A stretch of 64,000 nucleotides of DNA, taken from positions 1,550,001 through 1,614,000 of the forward strand of contig OZ244129.1 in assembly GCA_965215715.1 (NCBI GenBank), in the 5' to 3' direction. How positions within the stretch are numbered: the stretch's first letter is position 1; each line of letters begins with the position of its first letter. Positions 57,994 through 64,000 of this stretch are shown here, piece after piece. A program made the translations under genes and the position numbers. This DNA is from HXMU1428-3 sp965215715 (GTDB lineage: Bacteria > Pseudomonadota > Alphaproteobacteria > Rhizobiales > HXMU1428-3). Under the pieces are notes generated by a model. That model saw nothing but the letters and a program-made list of their open reading frames with translations, searched no databases and was not told the origin of the DNA.

Positions 57994-59016
57994 CTAAGCT
58001 CGTGATAATTGGCACCAGTCTTCCTGTAATAAAGCAAGAGCTTCTTTTTCATCAAAGGATGTTGGGGTGTTTATGAGCTTAAAAGAGCGCTCAAACCTTG
58101 CTTGTGCTTGACCTTGTAGCACGGGAACATTGTTGGCAACGTCCATCATTTCTTGGAAATTTCCGTTGCAATGTAATGCTCCATCACAGCCTGCTTCCAT
58201 CACGCTTTTTACCCGCTCAGCAATCGTCCCTTTGAGGGCTTGCATGGATACATCATCGCACATCAAGAAACCTTCAAACCCAATATAATCGCGAATTAAT
58301 TCTTTTATAGCACCGGCAGATGTGCTCACCGGTGTCTCAGCGTCAAACGCTTTATAGATGACATGCGCTGTCATCGCCAAGGGTAGGTCACTTAATTGTC
58401 GAAATGGTTCAAAATCCAGGGCGCGTAAATCATCGAGTGAAGCGTCTATCACGGGTAAGTCATGATGGCTGTCAACAGTGGCGCGGCCATGGCCGGGGAT
58501 ATGTTTGATCACAGGTAAAACACCACTCATCATATGACCTTTGGCGTGGTCTTGCCCTAATGACACGATTGTCTCTACATCTGTGCCAAAACTGCGATCA
58601 GAAATAATCTCATGCGCGCCCTCTTGAGCGGCATCGAGCACTGGTGTGCAATTTACATTCATCCCCAACGCAGCCAAACGCTGGCCCATCAAACGGCCTA
58701 TGTTGAGAGCTGCTTGTAAACCTTTTTGGCGGTTTTGGTCATAAAGCTCTGCGTAACGCCGCCCGGCTGGTAACGCGGGAAATAAAGGGGGCCTTAGGCG
58801 TTGCACACGTCCTCCTTCTTGGTCAATCAACACCCAAAAATGGTCTTGGCCAACAGCATCGCGAACATCTGCGATCAAGCGTTTTATTTGTTCATGGCTT
58901 TCAAGATTACGAGCAAACAAAATCAGCCCTAGGGGCTTTGACTCTTTAAAAAAATCGCGCTCTTTGGGCAAAAGCTCTAACCCTTCAATCCCAGATATAA
59001 ACGCCAATCGCTCCAT
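57994..59016 (-). CDS. nagZ: Beta-N-acetylhexosaminidase (GH3)
   Basis: 340 residues from the ATG ending at 59016 (GAGG before it); the frame opens 35 codons earlier without support. GH3 motifs are VLIDQEGGRVQRLRPPLFPA, the catalytic His/Asp loop in IKHIPGHGRATVDSHHDLP, and the nucleophile Asp in FEGFLMCDDVSMQAL. It removes N-acetylglucosamine from muropeptides in cell-wall recycling and has no signal peptide, in line with its cytoplasmic role. It sits between the SPOR gene and scpA, as in many hyphomicrobial genomes. Confidence 0.95.
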   Translation of the reverse strand: MERLAFISGIEGLELLPKERDFFKESKPLGLILFARNLESHEQIKRLIADVRDAVGQDHFWVLIDQEGGRVQRLRPPLFPALPAGRRYAELYDQNRQKGLQAALNIGRLMGQRLAALGMNVNCTPVLDAAQEGAHEIISDRSFGTDVETIVSLGQDHAKGHMMSGVLPVIKHIPGHGRATVDSHHDLPVIDASLDDLRALDFEPFRQLSDLPLAMTAHVIYKAFDAETPVSTSAGAIKELIRDYIGFEGFLMCDDVSMQALKGTIAERVKSVMEAGCDGALHCNGNFQEMMDVANNVPVLQGQAQARFERSFKLINTPTSFDEKEALALLQEDWCQLSRA

Positions 59017-59102
59017 AAAACCCTCGTTGTTAATCATATAAAAGCAAACGTGCAAGTGCCTTTCTCTTTTAAAGATATGGGCTTGAAACGTTACGCTATT
59101 TT

Positions 59103-59140
59103 TTAACAAAAAATGCCCCATTCAAAAATGGGGCATCAAA
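59103..59140 (-). terminator. Rho-independent terminator of the SPOR gene
   Basis: On the minus strand ATGCCCCA-TTTTTGAA-TGGGGCAT is followed by TTTTTTG. The perfect 8-bp stem lies 33 bp past the SPOR stop and separates it from nagZ. Confidence 0.9.
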
Positions 59141-59172
59141 AATTTTTTCAAAACTAAGCTATAAAGTCAACC

Positions 59173-60987
59173 TTAGCGGTCTGTGACAAAGCAGCTTGGC
59201 AAACCTTTGGACTTTAATTTAGAGCATACAGACGTTGCTGAGTCTTTTGTTTGCATCGGACCAACTCTTAGGCGGTAAAAAATACCTTTATTGCCAAGAT
59301 CGGCGCGCTGGATTAACGGACGGTAGCCAGAAAGCACATCGCCATATTTGCTTTGCAAACTGGAAAAGGCGGCCAGTGCATCTTGTTGAGAGCGCCGGGC
59401 AGAAATTTGAACCACAAAATCACCATCACCGCCAACAGCATTTTGCGCTTTTTGTTCTAGAGACGCGACATTTTGTTCAACAACTTTACGCTCTTGCACT
59501 GCAGCACCAGCGCGAACGGTTTTTACAGTGCGGGATGGTTTGCCCGTGTCAATAGCAACGCCCGCGATATCTTTTACTTCTTGTACGCGTGAATTAATGG
59601 CCCCGGTATCAACAATCGGCTCACCATTGCGGTTAAATTGAATTGTTTTGACAATGCGAGGACCACCTGGGCTGTCGTCTTGTTTGGCTGAAGCAATTTC
59701 TTGTCTCTGGCCATTGTTAGGGTCTTTGATTTCGCCGCGCAAACTATTAACCACTTCAGGATCTCCCGTTGTGGTCACGGCTGCTTCTTTGGCCAAGCCC
59801 CCATCACTTAACCGTTCAAAAATCTTTTTCTTTTTATTTTGAAAATCGGTGCCGCCTGGATCATCGGGTGCTACTTTTGCCCCACCATCAGATAAAATAA
59901 TAGGTGCTTTGCCCTCGTTTCCATTATCTCCAGAATATTTATAGGCAAACGCCACCCCGCCGCCAATAATCACAGAGCCTAAAATCATTGCGCCAACAAG
60001 AAAGGATTTTTTGCCAGAAGCGGCAAAATCTTCACTTTGGGCTTGCTGCAATGGTACTGGTGCAAATGGGTCGTTTAATTGTGTCATACCTTGAGGCAAA
60101 GGTTGTTGCACCGCCTGACCAGGATAAGGATTATGGCCATAATCCATACCGGCTTGGTCATAGCCTTGATAATCTTGGTGTTGATAGTTTGCTTGCTCAT
60201 AGCCCTCTTGAGGCATGGCATAGCCTTGTTGTGACGCGTCATGCTGATGGGTTAAGCCATCATGGCCGGTATTGTACAAAGCAGGTGCTTGCCCTGTGTC
60301 AACTTGGGCCTGGCCAAAATAAGCTTGCTGGTCTTGATACGGATCTGGTGCCTGCTGATAATCAGTTTGTGCGGCTATTCCATGCTGGGCAGCATCAAAG
60401 GGCGGAGTTGCATTTTGATGAGCGGCTAAATATGGATCAGTTTCTTGCTCGTATCCAGCCGAATTATAGTTACCTTGTTGGCCATAGCCGGCAGCATTAT
60501 AATCTTGTTGTGAATATGTCTGGTTATAGCCAGTTTGCTGTACCGCCTCGGCTGGTTGTTCATAGCCATAGCCGGCAGCATTATAATCTTGTTGTGAATA
60601 TGTCTGGTTATAGCCAGTTTGCTGTACCGCCTCGGCTGGTTGTTCATAGCCATAGCCTGCTGGCATTTCCGTTTGTTGAGGATAAGCTGTTTGATATTGA
60701 TTTTGCTGTTGATGGTCCTCATATCCCTGGTTGGCGCTTTGATCAACATAGTCTTGAGGGTTGTATTGAGTTTGAGTAAAGGTGCCCTGACCCATATCTT
60801 GGGTATATCCTTGCTGGGTATAAGTGTCTTGAGGAAGGTTGCCGACAGGTTGTTCTTGCCATTGTTGGACGGGTTGGTGTTGGACAGGCTGGCCGGTGTG
60901 GGGGTCAATCATGTGCTGATTTTGAGAGTGCTCATCGTTAAGAGCATGAAATGACTCACCTTGATATGCAGTGCGCTTATCTGACAT
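59173..60987 (-). CDS. SPOR-domain cell-envelope protein with Gln/Tyr-rich repeat region
   Basis: 604 residues from the ATG ending at 60987 (GAGGAAAG before it). Residues 1-310 are a low-complexity cytoplasmic region rich in Gln, Tyr, Asn, Gly and Pro, with repeats such as GYGYEQPAEAVQQTGYNQTY. One transmembrane helix follows (KSFLVGAMILGSVIIGGGVA), then a periplasmic linker and a C-terminal SPOR domain (about 525-604; FVVQISARRSQQDALAAFSS to YRLRVGPMQTKDSAT), which binds denuded glycan strands at division sites. In relatives this gene also sits between argS and nagZ, but with a shorter N-terminus. The prion-like cytoplasmic region is unusual. Confidence 0.9.
   Translation of the reverse strand: MSDKRTAYQGESFHALNDEHSQNQHMIDPHTGQPVQHQPVQQWQEQPVGNLPQDTYTQQGYTQDMGQGTFTQTQYNPQDYVDQSANQGYEDHQQQNQYQTAYPQQTEMPAGYGYEQPAEAVQQTGYNQTYSQQDYNAAGYGYEQPAEAVQQTGYNQTYSQQDYNAAGYGQQGNYNSAGYEQETDPYLAAHQNATPPFDAAQHGIAAQTDYQQAPDPYQDQQAYFGQAQVDTGQAPALYNTGHDGLTHQHDASQQGYAMPQEGYEQANYQHQDYQGYDQAGMDYGHNPYPGQAVQQPLPQGMTQLNDPFAPVPLQQAQSEDFAASGKKSFLVGAMILGSVIIGGGVAFAYKYSGDNGNEGKAPIILSDGGAKVAPDDPGGTDFQNKKKKIFERLSDGGLAKEAAVTTTGDPEVVNSLRGEIKDPNNGQRQEIASAKQDDSPGGPRIVKTIQFNRNGEPIVDTGAINSRVQEVKDIAGVAIDTGKPSRTVKTVRAGAAVQERKVVEQNVASLEQKAQNAVGGDGDFVVQISARRSQQDALAAFSSLQSKYGDVLSGYRPLIQRADLGNKGIFYRLRVGPMQTKDSATSVCSKLKSKGLPSCFVTDR
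60481..60657. repeat. Exact 84-bp in-frame tandem duplication inside the SPOR gene
   Basis: Bases 60481-60564 and 60565-60648 are identical as far as I can read them, and the repeat continues 9 bases into the next unit. The 28-residue unit is GYGYEQPAEAVQQTGYNQTY plus SQQDYNAA. Lack of any divergence, even at silent sites, points to a recent duplication or an assembly-sensitive region. Confidence 0.93.
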
Positions 60988-61056
60988 ATTTTCTTTCCTC
61001 AAACCCGCATTAAAGCATTAAATCTAAAACCAAACGAATCACTACTTACTCTTAGT

Positions 61057-62829
61057 TTACCTCATCTCAAGCGGTGCTGAAACGCCTAGAATCAGTAGTC
61101 CAGACTTTAATGTAGCACTAATTGCGGCAATTAGTGCAATTCTATCTGTGGTAAGTTCCCTGTCACCCTCTTGAATAACCTTTAAATGTGGCGCAACTTT
61201 GCCTTGCGCCCAGTACTGATGCAAAAGACTGGCCAATTCGTACAAATAAAACGCAATCCTGTGCGGTTCATGCGCCTGGGCTGCACTTTGTACAATTCTT
61301 GGATATTGCGCTAATTTGCGCATCAATCCAATCTCTTCTGCCTCTTTTAATCTTACCAAGGGGGCTTGTGTGATCCTACTATCGCTCAGAAAGCTAGCAG
61401 AATCTATGCCAGGTAGAACATTTTGAGCTTGACGCAGCAAAGAATGGGTTCTGGCATGGCCATATTGGACATAAAACACAGGATTATCCTTACTTTGCTC
61501 TGTTACTTTGGCAAAATCAAACTCAATCGGTGCATCATTTTTGCGCATTAACATCATGAAACGCACCGCATCTACGCCGACTTCATCCACAACGTCCCGT
61601 AATGTAACAAAGGTACCGGCCCGTTTTGACATTTTCACCTCTACGCCATCGCGTAAAAGCTTCACCAATTGGCATATTTTCACATCAAGTTGACCTTTGC
61701 CATCAGATATCGCCTTAAGTGCCGCCTTAAGCCGTTTGATGTATCCCCCGTGATCTGCGCCCAGGACATCAATCTGATGGCAAAAGCCCCGGTCAAACTT
61801 GTCTTTGTGATACGCAATGTCAGCTGCAAAGTAGGTAAAGCTGCCATCTGATTTTTCTAAAGCCCGGTCCACATCATCACCAAATTCTGTTGCCCGAAAC
61901 AGCGTTTGGTCCCGATCTTCCCAATCATCTGGCAGCTTACCCTTTGGCGGATCTAGCCGCCCCCGATAAATGTGGCCTTGAGAGCGTAACGTCTCAATCA
62001 CCCCGCGGATTTTAGCCCCACCATCGGCATGCAGTGTCTGCTCAGAATAGAATACATCATGTTGAATATTTAGTTCCGCCAAATCACGTTGAATCAGCGC
62101 CATCATTGCCTCAATCGCAATAGGTTTAACAATCGGCAGCCACTCTTCTTCACTTTTCTCAAGTAAGGCAGGGCCAAACTGTTCTTTTAAACTTTGCCCG
62201 ACGGGGATCAGATAGTCCCCAGGGTAGAGCCCTTCAGGAATGTCTCCTATGTCTTGCCCCAGCGCTTGAGCGTAGCGCAAAAAGACAGAGCGAGCCAGTA
62301 CATCCACTTGGGCACCAGCGTCATTGATATAATATTCTCTTGTCACGTCAAAACCGGCAACCTCTAATAGGCGTGCCAGCGCATCACCAAACACAGCGCC
62401 GCGGCAATGGCCCACATGCATAGGGCCAGTGGGGTTGGCAGAGACATACTCAACGTTTAGTTTTTCCCCCTTGCCCAGGTCTGGGTGCCCATAGCCTTCT
62501 GGGTCTGCAAGCACAGCTTTAACAATGCCGCCCCAAAAAGCATCATCGAGGCGCAAATTGATAAAGCCTGGCCCGGCAACTTCAGCAGATTTTACATTGT
62601 CTAGGGCGCCCAATTTGGCAGCAATAACTTGCGCCAAATCGCGCGGGGGTTGCTTGGCGGCTTTGGCCAACACCATGGCTGCATTGGTGGACAAATCCCC
62701 ATGCCCCGGATCACGAGGCGGTTCAACGATAACGGCATGGCGCGGGGCATCTTGGGGCAAAACATCGTCTGCCGCCAGCTGGTCCATAATGTCTGACAGA
62801 TGATCTTGAAATAGCTCAAAAATGTCCAT
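61057..62829 (-). CDS. argS: Arginyl-tRNA synthetase
   Basis: 590 residues from the ATG ending at 62829, with TTTGGAG before it; the frame extends 35 codons further upstream, into dgt, and is rejected. The class I HIGH motif is in SANPTGPMHVGHCRGAVFGD, the KMSKR loop in GVEVKMSKRAGTFVTLRDVV, and the C-terminal anticodon domain contains NPVFYVQYGHARTHSLLRQA with DALM-type helices. It lies 52 bp downstream of dgt and upstream of the SPOR gene, the usual hyphomicrobial dgt-argS-SPOR order. Confidence 0.97.
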   Translation of the reverse strand: MDIFELFQDHLSDIMDQLAADDVLPQDAPRHAVIVEPPRDPGHGDLSTNAAMVLAKAAKQPPRDLAQVIAAKLGALDNVKSAEVAGPGFINLRLDDAFWGGIVKAVLADPEGYGHPDLGKGEKLNVEYVSANPTGPMHVGHCRGAVFGDALARLLEVAGFDVTREYYINDAGAQVDVLARSVFLRYAQALGQDIGDIPEGLYPGDYLIPVGQSLKEQFGPALLEKSEEEWLPIVKPIAIEAMMALIQRDLAELNIQHDVFYSEQTLHADGGAKIRGVIETLRSQGHIYRGRLDPPKGKLPDDWEDRDQTLFRATEFGDDVDRALEKSDGSFTYFAADIAYHKDKFDRGFCHQIDVLGADHGGYIKRLKAALKAISDGKGQLDVKICQLVKLLRDGVEVKMSKRAGTFVTLRDVVDEVGVDAVRFMMLMRKNDAPIEFDFAKVTEQSKDNPVFYVQYGHARTHSLLRQAQNVLPGIDSASFLSDSRITQAPLVRLKEAEEIGLMRKLAQYPRIVQSAAQAHEPHRIAFYLYELASLLHQYWAQGKVAPHLKVIQEGDRELTTDRIALIAAISATLKSGLLILGVSAPLEMR

Positions 62830-62881
62830 AACCGCTCCAAAGGGGAAAATTGTGGTAAGTATTAAGTATGATGTGAGCTGC

Positions 62882-64000
62882 CTAACGCAAATCTGGGGTA
62901 ACGTCAAACAATCGGCGATGTTCTTGCACCGCAAATCGATCTGTCATGCCAGCGACAAAGTCACAAATGTGCCAAGCTTTGGCCTGTTCATCTTGGGTTT
63001 GCAACAGGGCCTGCCAATCCTCTGGCATCTTTTCGTTTGACTTTTGATAGGCCTGAAACAAGTCAATGACGATTTCTTGTGCCCGCCCCATGACTTTCAT
63101 GACCCAGTCATTGCGATAAACGCGAGAGAATAAAAAGGCGCGCAGCTCTTTTAGCTCTTTTTCTATTGCTGGGGAGAATTGCACCAGCAAGCCTTGAGCA
63201 TTGCGGATGTCGTCTTGGGTCTTAATATTTTGTGTTTCCAGTAAGTATTGGGTTTGTTGCACCACATCGGCAATCATTAATGTGATCAAGCGCCGGTTTA
63301 GTTCGTAAAGCAAGCGCCCTTGGGGCAAGACACCATAAGTATCTGCAATGGCCGATAACTGTCGTTTGGTCATTGTGATCTGCTCTAAATCAGGAACAGT
63401 TATCAGCCCAGCGCGTAGCCCGTCATCTATATCGTGATTGCAATAGGCTATGTCATCGGCAATGGCGGCCACTTGTGCCTCTAGCAACGGGTAGCGCTCT
63501 AAATCTAAATCAAACTGTTGGTTGAAGGCTTTTATATATGGGGGCAATGAGCCGCTCTCTAGTGGGCCATTGTGTTTTACAATTCCTTCCAAGCATTCGT
63601 AACTTAAATTAAGCCCGTCAAATTGTGGGTATTTATGTTCCAGCAAGGTGACATGTTTTAAGCTTTGGGCGTTGTGATCAAACCCGCCATAGCTCGACAT
63701 AACCTGATTTAGCGCCCGTTCTCCTGCATGACCAAAGGGGGAATGGCCAAGGTCATGGGCGAGAGCAATGCTTTCTGTTAAATCTTCATCTAAATTCAAC
63801 ATCCGCGCAATGGAGCGGGCGATTTGGGCCACTTCGAGGGTGTGGGTTAACCTTGTGCGGTAATGGTCGCCTTCATGGTAAATGAACACTTGGGTTTTAT
63901 GGGTTAGCCGGCGAAAGGCAGTGGAATGGATCACCCGATCCCGGTCTCGCTGGAATGGGGAGCGCATAGAACAGCTTTGTTCCTCAAAAAGCCGGCCGTG
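62882..64000 (-). CDS. dgt: Deoxyguanosinetriphosphate triphosphohydrolase-like HD protein (partial, N-terminus cut by window edge)
   Basis: 373 codons are present and the frame is open through base 64000: upstream of the Met at 63967 the residues read HGRLFEEQSCS, which fits the family's GRL-x-x-E segment before RSPFQRDRDRVIHSTAFRRL. The gene therefore starts outside the window. HD-domain metal ligands are in THTLEVAQIARSIARML and ALAHDLGHSPFGHAGERAL, with the later His/Asp in AAIADDIAYCNHDIDD. It hydrolyses dNTPs to deoxynucleoside and triphosphate. It is the first visible gene of the leftward dgt-argS run. Confidence 0.94.
   Translation of the reverse strand, partial: HGRLFEEQSCSMRSPFQRDRDRVIHSTAFRRLTHKTQVFIYHEGDHYRTRLTHTLEVAQIARSIARMLNLDEDLTESIALAHDLGHSPFGHAGERALNQVMSSYGGFDHNAQSLKHVTLLEHKYPQFDGLNLSYECLEGIVKHNGPLESGSLPPYIKAFNQQFDLDLERYPLLEAQVAAIADDIAYCNHDIDDGLRAGLITVPDLEQITMTKRQLSAIADTYGVLPQGRLLYELNRRLITLMIADVVQQTQYLLETQNIKTQDDIRNAQGLLVQFSPAIEKELKELRAFLFSRVYRNDWVMKVMGRAQEIVIDLFQAYQKSNEKMPEDWQALLQTQDEQAKAWHICDFVAGMTDRFAVQEHRRLFDVTPDLR

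Noticed and set aside
60426..60908. 160-residue repeated frame inside the SPOR gene
   Set aside because: It mirrors the tandem repeat of the real gene in another frame; the SPOR protein fully explains the coding potential.
62830..62934. 35-codon extension of argS upstream
   Set aside because: It overlaps dgt, while the ATG at 62829 has a good ribosome-binding site and matches the family start.

Overview
The window looks like a moderately AT-rich (roughly 45% GC by eye) chromosome segment of an alphaproteobacterium, most likely a member of Hyphomicrobiales (Rhizobiales). Evidence for this is the gene order dgt-argS-SPOR-nagZ-scpA-scpB-(...)-tatABC-serS-surE-LytM factor, the order L25-pth-ychF, a 1045-residue polar-growth-type coiled-coil protein whose transmembrane region and C-terminal domain match what I recall of the hyphomicrobial GPR/apolipoprotein-like family, and intergenic palindromes with the core AAAACCGG-N2-CCACTTTT. 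Both window edges cut a gene: a ferredoxin-NADP reductase at the left and dgt at the right.

Layout. 1-8.4 kb: ferredoxin reductase and ferredoxin, an Hpt phosphotransfer protein, the giant coiled-coil protein, then rplY-pth-ychF. 8.5-16.2 kb: mixed accessory and housekeeping genes (AT-rich orphan, DUF2786 protein, class II aldolase + mtnA, a tiny Tat-exported protein, DUF188, DUF2971, apt, hemF, trmL) with several intergenic repeats. 16.7-21.8 kb: the cytochrome bc1 operon petABC, mtnP, and a DUF6232-like membrane protein. 22-24 kb: a BLUF photoreceptor, cca and DUF6111. 24.2-32.4 kb: an exopolysaccharide locus (deacetylase, Wzz-like chain-length protein, Wza-like export lipoprotein, GT4, undecaprenyl-phosphate sugar transferase, O-antigen polymerase/ligase). 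32.4-38 kb: a LysR regulator divergent from a tungsten aldehyde oxidoreductase, glutaryl-CoA dehydrogenase and a CoA transferase. This cassette is bracketed by two copies of the polymerase 3' end. 38-44.2 kb: an AT-rich block with a y4iL-like catalase relative, two RoxA-like di-haem proteins, a lone PIN protein and a tRNA-Pro whose 3' end is duplicated. 44.5-46.6 kb: a NarX/NarL-type two-component pair. 46.6-64 kb: a frameshifted DUF1801 gene, then the conserved cell-envelope/translation block, interrupted by an orphan ABC ATPase and a large unrecognised membrane protein.

Links between genes. MtnP, Apt, MtnA and the class II aldolase together can route 5'-methylthioadenosine to AMP and to dihydroxyacetone phosphate (DHAP shunt). 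The LysR-AOR-GcdH-CoA transferase cassette looks like glutarate catabolism with an unexpected tungsten enzyme added. The di-haem/catalase-like block may be an oxidative cleavage system for an unsaturated lipid or isoprenoid.

The best candidates for undescribed biology are a family of ~125-bp intergenic palindromes with covarying arms (three clear copies and one decayed), the AOR-containing glutarate cassette and its flanking duplication, and the RoxA-like/catalase-like cluster. All functional statements rest on motif recognition from the sequence alone; no database search was run.
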